From Cyrtodaria siliqua (Eukaryota; Mollusca; Bivalvia; Adapedonta; Hiatellidae): a DNA stretch of 64,000 bases. The stretch lies in contig JAWPHD010000002.1 in the NCBI GenBank assembly GCA_037043455.1, positions 124,001 through 188,000 of the forward strand. The letters are read 5' to 3'. This document shows positions 1-11,285 of this stretch, one piece after another; the first letter of the stretch is position 1; each line of letters starts with the position of its first letter. The notes under the pieces were generated by a model. It did no database searches. It saw only the letters and a list, made by a program, of their open reading frames with translations, and was not told where the DNA came from. The position numbers and the translations under genes are program-made.

Positions 1-1757
1 GTGGTACATCGCAACATTTCAAAGCAAATGTGGATATGATCTTCATTCTCCAAGCAAAGGACAGATGATCATTTTTACCTGCAAAGTTTGCGTTTAGGTC
101 ACTCTCACAAAATGTATGCACTAGGCCTTCAAATTTTGCTTATAGTTGTATCTTGGGTGGTACATCGCAACATTTCAAAGGAAATGTGGATATGACCTTC
201 ATTCTCCAAGCAAAGGACAGATGATCATTTTTACCTGCAAAGTTTGAGTTTAGGTCACTCTCACAAAATGTATGCACTAGGCCTTCAAACTTTGCTTATA
301 GTTGTATCTTGGGTGGTACATCGCAACATTTCAAAGCAAATGTGGATATGACCTTCATTCTCCAAGCAAAGGACAGATGATCATTTTTACATGCAAAGTT
401 TGCGTTTAGGTCACTCTCACAAAATCTATGCACTAGACCTTCAAACTTTGGTTATAGTTGTATCTTGGGTGGTACATGGCATCATGACAAAGCAAACGTG
501 GATATGACCTTGACCCTCCAAGCAAAGGACAGATAATAATTTTTACATTCAACTTTTGCGTTTGTCACTTGCTCACAAACTGTATGATTTAGACCCTTCA
601 AACTTTGCTTATAGTTGTACCTTGGGTGGTACATTGCAACATTTCAAAGTAAAAGTGGATATGACCTTTAGTTCATTCTCCAAGCAAAGGACAGATAATC
701 ATTTGTACATGCAACGTTTGTGTTGAGGTCACTCTCACAAAATGTATGCACTAGACCTTCAAACTTTGCTTATAGTTGTATCTTGGGTGGTACATTGCAA
801 CATTTCAAAGTAAATGTGGATATGACCTTCATTCTCCAAGCAAAGGACAGATAATCATTTTTACATTCAACTTTTGCGTTTGTCACTTGCTCACAAACTG
901 TATAGTTGTATCGTGGGTGGTACATCGCATCATGACAAAGCAAATGTGGATATGACCTTGACCCTCCAAGCAAAGGGCAGATAACTTAATGATTTTTACA
1001 TTCAACTTTTGCGTTTAGGTCACTTTCTCACAAAATGTATGCACTAGACCTTCAAACTTGGGTTAAAGTTGTATTTTGGGTAGTACATCGCATCATGACA
1101 AAGCAAATGTGGATATGACCTTGACCCTCCAAGCAAAGGGCAGATAACAATATTTTTTACATTAAATTTTTGCGTTTAGGTCACTTTCTCACAAACTGTA
1201 TGCACTAGACCCTTCAAACTTTGCTTATAGTTGTATCTTGGGTGGTACATCGCAACATTTCAAAGCAAATGTGGATATGATCTTCATTCTCCAAGCAAAG
1301 GACAGATGATCATTTTTACCTGCAAAGTTTGCGTTTAGGTCACTCTCACAAAATGTATGCACTAGGCCTTCAAATTTTGCTTATAGTTGTATCTTGGGTG
1401 GTACATCGCAACATTTCAAAGGAAATGTGGATATGACCTTCATTCTCCAAGCAAAGGACAGATGATCATTTTTACCTGCAAAGTTTGAGTTTAGGTCACT
1501 CTCACAAAATGTATGCACTAGGCCTTCAAACTTTGCTTATAGTTGTATCTTGGGTGGTACATCGCAACATTTCAAAGCAAATGTGGATATGACCTTCATT
1601 CTCCAAGCAAAGGACAGATGATCATTTTTACATGCAAAGTTTGCGTTTAGGTCACTCTCACAAAATCTATGCACTAGACCTTCAAACTTTGGTTATAGTT
1701 GTATCTTGGGTGGTACATGGCATCATGACAAAGCAAACGTGGATATGACCTTGACCC
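1..1757. repeat. Higher-order duplication within the satellite (offset 1241 bp)
   Basis: The first roughly 515 bases recur almost unchanged at 1242-1757, including private variants such as GATATGATCTTCATTCTCC, 'AAAGTTTGAGTTTAGG' and 'AAAATCTATGCACTAGACC'. This points to a recent block duplication of about eight units, by unequal crossover or an equivalent process. Confidence 0.9.
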
Positions 1758-3480
1758 TCCAAGCAAGGGGCAGATATAACTTAATAATTTTTACATTCAA
1801 CTTTTGCGTTTAGGACACTTTCTCACAAAATGTATGCACTAGACCTTCAAACTAATCGCATCATGACAAAGCAAATGTGGATATAACCTTGACCCTCCAT
1901 GCAAAGGGCAGATAACAGATAATTTGTTCATTCAACTTTTGCGTTTAGGTCACTTTCTCACAAACTTGTGTGCACTAGACCCTTCAAACTTTACTTATAG
2001 TTGTATCTTGGGTGGTACATCGCAACATTTTAAAGCAAATGTGGATATGACCTTCATTCTCCAAGCAAAGGACAGATGATCATTTCTATATGCAAATTTG
2101 CGTTTAGGTCAATCTCACAAAATGTATGCACTAGACCTTCAAACTTTGGTTATAGTTCTATCTTGGGTGGTACATCGCATCATGACAAAGCAAATGTGGA
2201 TATGACCTTGACCCTCCACGCAAAGAGCAGATAACAGATAATTTGTTCATTCAACTTTTGCGTTTAGGTCACTTTCTCACAAACTGTGTGCACTAGACCC
2301 TTCAAACTTTACTTGTAGTTGTATCTTGGGTGGTACATCGCATCATGGCAAAGCAAATGTGGATATGACCTTGACCCTCCAAGCAAAGGGCAGATAACTT
2401 TATAATTTTTTCATTCAACTTTTGCGTTTAGGTCACTTTCTCACAAACTGTGTGCACTAGACCCTTCAAACTTTACTTATAGTTGTATCTTGGGTGGTAC
2501 ATCACAACATTTCAAAGCAAATGTGGATATGACCTTGACCCTCCAAGCAAAGGGCAGATAACTTCATAATTTTTTCATTCAACTTTTGCGTTTTAGGTCA
2601 CTTTCTCACACACTGTTTGCACTAGACCCTTCAAACTTTACTTATCTTGGGTGATACATCGCAACATTTCAAAGCAAATGTGGATATGATCATTCTCCAA
2701 GCAAAGGACAGATAATCATTTTTACATGCAACGTTTGCGTTTAGGTCACTCACAAAATGTATACACTAGACCTTCCAACTTTGGTTATAGTTGTATCTTG
2801 GGTGGTACATGATATATCATGACAAAGCAAATGTGGATATGACCTTGACCCTCCAAGCAAAGGGCAGATAACTTAATGATTTTTGTAGGCAACGTACTTT
2901 CTCACAAATAGTATGCACTAGCTCCTTCAAACTTTGCTTATAGTTGTATCTTTGGTGGTACATCACAACGTATAAAAGGAAATGTGAAATGTGACCTTGA
3001 CTGTGTAAGCAAAGTACAGATAACTTGATTATTTTTATATTCATCTTTTGTAGTTAGGTCACTGTATGCCTTAGACCTTTCAAACATTGTTTATAGTTAT
3101 ATCTTTGGTGGTACATTGCAAAGTGAAAAAAATAAATATGGATGTGACCTTGACCCTCCATGTAAAGGGCAGATAATAATTTTTACATTCATTTTTTGTG
3201 TTTAGGTCACTTTTCCATGAACTGTATGCATTAATTTAGACCTTTCAATCTATATTGGTTCGTACATCATAATGCGACAAGAGGAAATGCTCCAAGCAAA
3301 GGGCCAATAGCTTAATAATTTTACATTTAACCTTTGTGTTTTGATCACTTTCTCATGAACTGTATTTGATAGACCTTTCAAACTTTGTTGATAGTTGCAT
3401 CTTCGTTTGTACATAGGAACGTAACATAGGCAATGCAGATGTGACCTTCACCCTCCAAACAAAGGGCAGATAACTTAGTA
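1..3480. repeat. Satellite-like tandem array, period about 156 bp
   Basis: About 21 head-to-tail copies, marked by TCTTGGGTGGTACATCGCA, which recurs at about 157, 313, 469, 626 and 787. Most steps are 156-161 bp; a few units are shortened (for example the one ending near 917). Units alternate between a 'CATTCTCCAAGCAAAGG' type and a 'GACCCTCCAAGCAAAGG' type. The array runs off the left edge and decays from about 2880, with units near 3250-3480 strongly diverged. Short ORFs inside it are incidental. Confidence 0.95.
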
Positions 3481-4618
3481 GTTACTAAATTATGAAATGG
3501 ATGTTTTAACCTTAGATTAGGCTTAAAAGAAAAAAATGTTTATTTAGCCACCGACCCTAACTTTTTTTATTGCAAAAAAAATGAAACTTTTTTAAAAAAA
3601 AAAGAGAAAAGTTGAACCTATGAACCAAGATTTCTTATGGAGAGAAAAAATAAAAACAAACAAATATTCCTCCAGTGAGATTTGAACCCACAACCCCTGG
3701 GGTTTCCAGTGTACATTACCAAATTATTAATATTGAAAATGGCCATAACCATGTATTATCTAGGTAGGTATTAATACCTTCCCCAGTATTTTTTATCATA
3801 TTAAAAGTGTTTTTTCATTAACAAAAATAAGGTCATTAATAATAAAAGAAAGAATAAAAAAAAGTTTTGCCTAAATATCTACCCTATTTTTTTTAAGCCG
3901 TTAGAGGAAACACTCTTTTTTTATTGGCCTGATAGTTAATCTTTGGAAGATAAAAAAATATATTTTTACCCTGTTGTGTCTTTGGGTAGTGCAATTTGGT
4001 CACAGGGATTTCATCCATGACCTTGACCTTCCGTTTTTTTAGTGAAGAATTTTTTTTGATTGTTTTTCTTATTTCGTTTTTAAATGAATAACGCTTAATT
4101 GTCATACATTAGCAAAATGTAAACTCCGTTGTTTTTAGTTATTAAAATATTTAACCAACCTTTCCTTGAAACAATGTCCACCTCTTTTCTAAGTCCCATC
4201 CCCGTTAGGTGAGATGTGTGAATCTGCAGCTTTTTTGTTAGGTAATCTTTTTTCCTCCTTTCTCAAAAACGAATTGTCCGAAAGCATTGGAACTTGGCAC
4301 ACATGTTCATTATCATTACAAAGCATTATGGACCATAACTCCGTCATATTTTATCTGAATAATCCCTCTTTTTGACTTGGATTTTTTCAATGAATGTATG
4401 TCATATTCCAAATAAATTGGCATACGTATTCGTCGTCATTACACAGCAATATGTGATAAGTAGCGCAACTCTGTAATACATTTTACCAGAATTATCCCCC
4501 ATTTTTACTTTGATGTTTTTTTTTCATTCCATTATACATGGTACATATTTCATTTACAACCTTATTATGTGGTGCTTTCAAATGAGTTGTGTTATTAAAA
4601 AATAATATTTTTTTTAAA
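3481..4618. other. AT-rich spacer with an old SINE fragment
   Basis: No gene seen. Around 3660-3705 the minus strand carries GTGGGTTCAAATCTCACTGG, a good tRNA B box, so this is probably the head of an old SINE. From 4240 to 4500 there are two diverged tracts of the type 'GGAACTTGGCACACATGTTCATTATC', which resemble the unit sequence of the array elements elsewhere in the window. Confidence 0.5.
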
Positions 4619-4634
4619 GATCTTGTTATTTGCA

Positions 4635-4955
4635 AGCATGATTAAAGTAACAATGTTACTGTATGGATACACCGCGATGCTAATTTCAATGCATGATATG
4701 ATTAAAGTAACAATGTTACTGTATGGATACACCGAGATGCTAATTTCAGTACGTGATATGATTAAAGTAACAATGATTCTGTATGGATACACCGAGGTGC
4801 TAATTTCAGTGCGTGATATGATTAAAGTAACAATGATTCTGTATGGATACACCGAGATGCTAATTTCAGTACGTGATATGATTAAAGTAACAGTGTTACT
4901 TTAAAGTAACAGTGTTACTGTATGGATACACCGAGATGCTAATTTCAGTGCTTGA
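4635..4955. repeat. 60-bp minisatellite, about 5.3 copies
   Basis: Units begin GATTAAAGTAACAATG at 4640, 4700, 4760, 4820 and 4880, each followed by TGTATGGATACACCGAGATG. The last unit has a small internal duplication (AAAGTAACAGTGTTACT twice). Because 60 is divisible by 3, short ORFs run through on both strands; they are by-products. Confidence 0.95.
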
Positions 4956-6040
4956 TAGCCATGTGTTCCTTTAAAATTCATTAAATTTTAGATCTTTTGT
5001 TCCCCCCCACCCCAACCATCCCGAAAGAAGTCCATAAATATTTACATTTTATAAGAGTGGCCCCTTTGTATTTTGCATAGCACCCGGGCCCTACTATTAG
5101 GGAATTTAAGGGAAAATATGGTGACTGAATAAAATGTTATCACAACACTGACATCCCTGGAGATAAATCTAGGTTAATCCTTTGTTACTTGACACGTTCC
5201 ACTCAGTGGTGATAACTGATCTCTAACTCAGCCTGTGATAATTGCCCACTTCAGTCTGTTGACCATTTTTTTGGTTGTTTTTTCATCATCGCTATTATCG
5301 CGTTTAACCAATCGTAACACTCGATTTAGTTGACACAAATAAAATAATTTTAACACCAGTGGGTGCGTGCGTATTCAACTATCGCATATAATTACATGAA
5401 ATGATTATTGCACATCAATGGTATTAGCACCTGTATGTTTTGTTGTTTAAACACATCAATAAAAAAAACTGTATTCTTTGTTTCTTTTGCCAAATGTTTA
5501 GGACATAATTTTATATTATAATTGAGTTAACATGATGCCAGTACTTAGATATCTCTGCCCTATTGTTGATGTCATTGACAATAGGTTATATTATAATACA
5601 GTTGCACATGCTTTATTATACGTGCTATAGTTTGTCGGATTTGTCAATTGGTTTGATTGGTTAAAACAGATAAATAATTGACAACTGGCGACATGTTAAT
5701 TGAACTGGGTACGAGTGCGACAGATGTTACGTAACTTTTGCAAAGATAGACTAGCTGAAGCTGAATGTACAATTTGAGAAGAATGAAAATATCTGTCATG
5801 CACGAATAGTTTAAACTGGTTAGTACATCAAAAGAGAAATTTAAAAAGAAAATATAAAAAGTAAATAGTTTCAGTTCGGGTTATGGAGGGGGTGGGGGAG
5901 CTCTCAATTCGGAACGGGGGTTAGATCTACAAGATCTAGTGTCCGATAGGCATTCTAAACTATTCCAAGCCCTCGGCAGGGGCAAGACTATACATTTACC
6001 TCACATCTGTCTGTCGGTCTGATTTCTGCAAAACCTGAAC
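4956..6040. other. Unique-looking AT-rich spacer
   Basis: No gene or RNA seen. GCCATGTGTTCCTTTAA at about 4960 resembles a lone right end of the TTAA-flanked MITE family annotated elsewhere. A G-run cluster at 5878-5925 (GGG, GGGGG, GGGGG, GGGGG) could form a quadruplex. Confidence 0.4.
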
Positions 6041-6065
6041 CCTGTGGTTGTGGATCGAGATGTGT

Positions 6066-6198
6066 TTATGAATATACACAGTAGTATCAATGTATACATA
6101 ATAGTACCATTATACACACTAGGAGTACCAATATACACAGTACTAGTAGCATTATACACAGTAGTACCAATATACACAGTAGTACCAATATGGTATTC
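6066..6198. repeat. Short degenerate tandem repeat (about 18 bp, GTAGTACCAATATACACA)
   Basis: Seven or so imperfect copies of a unit containing GTA.TACCAATATACACA. Immediately after it, up to about 6500, an irregular tract carries dispersed copies of a motif like GCCTACGATGGCAGGCA. Confidence 0.8.
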
Positions 6199-6739
6199 AA
6201 CAGATGATAATTGTGAGCCTACGATGCAGTCAAGTGGCATAAGCCTACGATGGAAGGCAGAGAACAGTAAATGCATGAGCCTGTGATGGCAGGCAATGGG
6301 CATTTAGATAAATAGATCTACGATGGTAGATTTGGGATGTTACAGCCTATGATGGCAGATAGCAGGCATTATTTTTGAGCTTACAATGGCAGGCATCCGG
6401 GACGGACTAAACCTATGATGGCAAACAGCAGACATCAGCTACAAATGCATGCAGTGACATCCACATAGACTAGATGCATGAGCCTTTGATGGCAAGCACA
6501 TATGTTATGAACTAGAGCATGTAACAACAAATTCAATGCATGAAATGTAAAACATATAAGCATCATCTGTAAGTATAGAATTGATGTTTCAAAAAGTCTT
6601 AGAAAACATGCTATGCGAGAACATGTACAAGATATTGTTGGCAATCGGACTGAAAAATTAGTATCGATAATCGAAAATCAAAACCGATCGATTACCTTTT
6701 GGCTGTTAGTTATCCTCTGTAGCATGCTAGCCGATTGTA

Positions 6740-7650
6740 GAGTGAGATGTAACATAGCTAAAGATGTGTAACATAGCTAAAAGTTGTGCCTAATTCTATA
6801 GTAGAAAGTAGATTGTAGAACTACATGTAACGTAGCTAAATGATGTGCTTAATTCTGTAGTAGAAAGTAGATTGTAGAACTACATGTAACATAGCTAAAA
6901 GATGTGCCTAATTCTGTAGTAGATTGTAGAATTACATGTAACATAGCTAAAAGATGTGCCTAATTCTATAGTAGAAAGTAGATTGTAGAATTACATATTA
7001 CATAGCTAAAAGATGTGCCTAATTCTATAGCGGAAAGAAGATTGTAGAATTACATGTAACATAGCTACATAGCTAAAAGATGTGCCTAATTTTGTAGTAG
7101 AAAGTAAATTGTAAATTAGATGTAACATGGCTAAAAGATGTGCCTAATTCTATTGTAGAAAGTAGATTGTAGAATAACATGTAACATAGCTAAAAGATGT
7201 GCCTAATTCTATAACAGAAAGTAGATTGGAGAATTAGATGTAACAGAGGTAGAAGATGTGCCTAATTCTATAACAGAAAGTAGATTGTAGAATTACATGT
7301 AACATAGCTAAAAGATGTGCCTAGTTCTATAACAGAAAGTAGACTGGAGAATTAGATAGACTGGATAATTAGATGTAACATAGCTAAAAGATGAGCCTAA
7401 TTCTGTAGTAGAAAGTAGATTGTAAAATTAGATGTAACATAGCTAAAAGATGTGCCTAATCCTATAGCAGAATGAAGATTGTAGAATTAGATGTAACACG
7501 CTAAAAGATGTGCCTAATCCTATAGCAGAATGAAGATTGTAGAATTAGATGTAACATAGCTAAAAGATGTGCCTTATTCTATAGTAGAAAGTAGAATTAC
7601 ATGTAACATAGCTAAAAGATGTACGTAATTCTATAGTAGAATGTAATCAA
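6740..7650. repeat. 59-bp minisatellite, about 15 copies
   Basis: Units are marked by TAACATAGCTAAAAGATGTG and GTAGAAAGTAGATTGTAGAA. Single copies carry small insertions or deletions (for example TAGCTACATAGCTA near 7070, and a missing segment near 6910). Edges are more diverged than the centre. Confidence 0.95.
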
Positions 7651-8534
7651 AGTTCATGTTATAAACACAATACATGACAAACCTGTCCTAAAATGATCCT
7701 TTATAAAGGAACAATAGACAAAGTTACACTTAGTTCTTCACATCAATAGATTAGCTTCCTTGATTGTTGTTTGGTCAGTGTGAATCTGGTGCAACAATGG
7801 ATAGTTCTGATAGTCAGTTTATAGTTCCGCCTTGTGTTGTTCCGCCAAGTTACTATTCCCCAATTTTATAATATTTATCTACTCTATATCAGTTATACAA
7901 ATTCACCTTTATCAGTATTTATTATTTACTTTTCTCACCAAACGACAGTAATGTATGTTCATTCTAAGGTTTTGACTCATCCTAACACACAGAAATGATG
8001 TTTTGGAACAAACTTTAGTGTCTCAACGTACTCAGCATACATTCATTGCAAATGTACACTGACCGTGATAGTTACTAGTTACTATTATTAGTAACAAGTA
8101 AAACTACGGCGACAACTACGCATGGTTTTATTGAGAAACAGCATTATTGACATTTTTCAGTGTCAATGATGTGTGATTTGAGATGCATGTGCAAAGGAAT
8201 TTCAGTGAAAACTATCTCAAAAAGATATTTAAAATTTATTTTTAGAAAAATGTAATATGTAATTACCATGAGTTTTTCAATACACTAACAGATTGGTGGA
8301 GTTAATAAATCCATTGACTAAATGTGCTGAAAAATGACTTTAAACACAAAACAAACAAATCTTCTCATGAACCAACGACTCAATTGTTTTTTGAAACTTG
8401 ATCAAAAGCATCGTCTCATAACCCTTTCCCAGATTTTTGTAAATTTTGTAAATTTTCCATACACGTCAATATTAAAGTCGTTAAAATTAGAAAAAAAATT
8501 AAATGACCTCATGAGCCAATGGCCCACGTGTTCT
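7651..8534. other. Unique-looking spacer
   Basis: AT-rich sequence with no convincing ORF, RNA or repeat. The 74-codon frame at 8334-8558 has no recognisable domain and runs into the repeat that follows. Confidence 0.4.
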
Positions 8535-8680
8535 TTTGTTTTTAGTTCTACGGGCTGAAGCCCAACAGAGCTTATGGGCTGGCGAGTTGTCCAGCGTCCA
8601 TCCGTTAACTTTAGAGCCTTACTTTTTCAACGAAAGCTAGGACAAGTTCGAAAACCCGCCAGTTCAGACCAGTAACAGTG
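8535..8680 (+). mobile_element. Array-element family 1, 5' end (old copy)
   Basis: TTTTTAGTTCTACGGGCTGA followed by AGCCCAACAGAGCTTATGGG matches the 5' terminal hairpin of the family seen complete at 60871. It continues with the TTGTCC...CCGTTAACTTT segment and the GACAAGTTCGAAAAC segment, then passes into the 'ACTGGTAT' array. Its own 3' end could not be assigned with certainty; the degenerate end at 14758-14787 is a candidate. Confidence 0.7.
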
Positions 8681-9457
8681 GAGTATTCTTTAAATACTGG
8701 TATTCTGTTACCAAGCCACTAGTTTGTATTCTCTAAGTACTGGTATCCCGTTACAAGGTCACTACTTTCCATACTATAAATCTGGGTATCCCATTGCCTC
8801 GCTTCTAGTGAGTACTGGTATCCCATAACCAGGCCACTAGTTTTTATTGTATAAGTACTGGTATCCCATTGCCAGGCCACCATTCTATAAGTACTGGTAT
8901 CTCATTCTATAAGTGCTGGTATCCCTTTGCCAGTCTACTCAGTGAGTGCTGGTATGCTCTTACCAGACCACTAGTTTCTAGGCTGTAAGTACTGGTTTCC
9001 CGTTGCCAGGTGACCATTCTATAAGTACTGGTATCCTGTTGTTAGTATACTAGTGAGTGCTGGTCTGCCGCTACCAGACCACTAGTTTTCATTCTTTAAG
9101 TACTGGTATCCTGTTACCAGGCTACTAGTTTCCATGCTATATCTACTGGTTTACCGTTGCCAGGCCACCATTTTATAAGTACTGGTCCCTTTGCCAGTCT
9201 ACTAGTATGCGTCTGCCAGGCCACTATTTTCATTCTGTAAGTACTGGTATCCTGTTACCATGCCACTAGTTCCTATTCTATCAGTACTGGTTTCCCTTTG
9301 CCAGGTAACCGTTCTATAAATACTGGTATCCCGTTAGTCTACTAGTGAGTGTTGGTAGGCCACTACCGAGTCAGTAGTTTTCATTCTGTAGGTATCCTGT
9401 TACATGTACCAGGCTACCTGTTTCCATTCTGTACCAGGCTACCTGTTTCCATTCTGT
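8680..9457. repeat. 'Actggtatcc' minisatellite array, left block
   Basis: Irregular repeats built on CTATAAGTACTGGTATCC, GTTGCCAGGCCAC and ACTAGTTT. The spacing varies between about 40 and 70 bp. Further blocks lie at 9858-9994 and 10990-11172; the interruptions are a SINE-like element and an array element, so this was probably one array split by insertions. Confidence 0.9.
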
Positions 9458-9857
9458 AAAGCCCCGTTTGGTCATGGGGCAAAGAATAGGGCCACTGCAG
9501 ATCCCTTTTGAGGGGTAGGCAGAGGGGTAGAATCCCCCCAAATTCATGTTCGTTTTATAATTTTTTGTTCATGTTCATTAAAGGTCTTCCTCATGATCCC
9601 TGCATTGTTTCAGGTGGCATCTCGCCCACATCAAAAGAGCAGTGGCAGAAAAACAATAAATGTGGCTCCAGCGTAAATGGAGTTTCTACGATAGAATTTG
9701 CAGCAACTCTGCAGTTCCGGGTGAGAAGGTTCTAGGCCTATTTTCCATATTTTATCTCGATGTACATGGAGGATGAGCCTGGCATGTTCATGCCTGTGAG
9801 GCGCCATATAACCTTTCATGTGTTGGTGCGCCTTAAAACCCAATTCAATTCCATTCT
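9458..9857 (+). mobile_element. SINE-like retroelement, copy 1 (shared AATTCAATTC tail)
   Basis: Begins near CCCCGTTTGGTCATGGGGCA and continues through AGAATAGGGCCACTGCAGAT, GCAGCAACTCTGCAGTTC and ATCTCGATGTACATGGAGG to the tail TTGGTGCGCCTTAAAACCC plus AATTCAATTC. Related copies are at 21488-21856 and 22403-22718, with a 3' fragment at about 58975-59085. It has no coding capacity. No clear tRNA head is visible, but the tail resembles that of the tRNA-derived SINE at 22126, suggesting mobilisation by the same LINE. Confidence 0.75.
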
Positions 9858-9994
9858 GTAATTACTAGTATTTCATTTCAGGCCATCATTCTATAAGTAC
9901 TGGTATTTCATTGCCATGCCACCATTCTCTAAGTACTGGTATCCTGTTGTTAGTCTACTAGTTAGTGCTGGTATGCCGCTACCAGTCCACTAGA
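9858..9994. repeat. 'Actggtatcc' array, middle block
   Basis: Three units with TCTATAAGTACTGGTAT and GCTACCAGTCCACTAG, continuing the array at 8680-9457. Confidence 0.85.
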
Positions 9995-10982
9995 TGTCTC
10001 CTCATGTTGGGGAGACATTGTTTTTAGCTTGGATGTCTGGATCTCTGTCGGTCACAAATCTGGTCACAAATCGCATCTCCACATCTCTTGAACCGCTTGT
10101 AACCTGGCACAAATGTTCACCATATCGAGTTGATGTGCGGAGCGCAAATTCCAGCCATGCTCGTTCAAGGTCAAGTTCACACTTAGAGTTTGAAGGTCAT
10201 ATGCACTATATTTAGTGTGTCCGTCACAAGTCGGTCTCCACCATATCTCTTAAACCGCATGAGTGATTTGATAATAACTTGCCGCAAATGTTCACCATAT
10301 CAAGACGACGTGCAGAGTGCAGCTTTCAGCCACGTCCGTTCAAGGTCAAGGTCATACTTAGAGGTTGAATGTCATGTGCACTATATTGCGTGCCTCCTCC
10401 ATGTCTCTTGAATCGCTGGAGGGATTTTGAAATAACTTGCCACACATGTTCACCATATCAAGACAATGTTCAGAGCACAACTTTCAGCAATGTCCAATTA
10501 AGGTCAAGGTCACACATGGAAGGTCTAAGGTCATATGCACTATATTTTTTGTCCTCTTCATACCTCTTGAACCGCTTGAGGGATTTTGAAATAACTTGGC
10601 ACAAATGTTCACCATATCGAGATGACGTGCAGAGCACTACTTCCAGTCACGTTCATTCAAGGTCAAGGTCACACTTGGAGGTCGAAGGTCATATGAACTG
10701 TTTGAACCGCTTGAGGTATTTGGAAATAACTTGGCACAAATGTTCACCATATTGAGACGACATGCAGAGCGCAAATTCAAGCCACGTCCTTCAAGGTAAA
10801 GGTCAAATTTAGAGGTCGACGGTCATATGCGCTATATTTTGTGTCCTCTCCATATGTCTTGACCGCATGAGTGTTTAAAAATAATGTGGCACAAATTCTC
10901 ACCATATCGGGACGACGTGTAGAGCCCAACTTTCAGCCAGGTTCGTTCATAAATTTTGGGGGGAGACATATGTTTTTGTTAA
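9995..10982 (+). mobile_element. Array element, family 3 (TGTCTCC ends, about 158-bp units)
   Basis: The 5' end is a hairpin, TGTCTCC (9995-10001) pairing with GGAGACA (10011-10017). The 3' end carries the inverted motif GGGGGGAGACA followed by TATGTTTTTGTT. Between them are about six units marked by TTCACCATATCGAGA at roughly 10116, 10291, 10449, 10609, 10743 and 10897. Most units contain TCAAGGTCAAGGTCA. It interrupts the 'actggtatcc' array. The architecture matches the family 1 and family 2 elements; no protein is encoded. Confidence 0.7.
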
Positions 10983-10989
10983 AAAACAA

Positions 10990-11172
10990 CCCCATCTAAT
11001 TTTCATTGTATAAGTACTGACATCCCATTACCAATCCGCTTGTTTCTATTCTATCCCATTACCAATCCGCTTGTTTCTATTCTATAAGTACTGGTTTCCC
11101 GTTGCCAGGCCACCATTCTATAAAAAAAGTACTGGTATCCTGTTGCTAGTGAGTGATGGTATGACGCTACCA
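10990..11172. repeat. 'Actggtatcc' array, right block
   Basis: Four or so units of the array at 8680-9994, including a local duplication of the segment containing CCCATTACCAATCCGCTTG. Confidence 0.85.
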
Positions 11173-11285
11173 GACCACTAGATTTTAGCTCTTAGCCAAA
11201 GGCGAGCAGAGCCTATGGGATGCCGAGTTGTCTGTCCTGTCCGTCTATAGCCAGTCGTTAACTTTTGTCTCCTTAAGACAATAGG

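Noticed and set aside
1..3480. CRISPR array
   Set aside because: Repeats are contiguous satellite units without unique spacers, in a eukaryotic context.
3660..3710. tRNA gene on the minus strand
   Set aside because: Only the B-box half is tRNA-like; no cloverleaf could be drawn.
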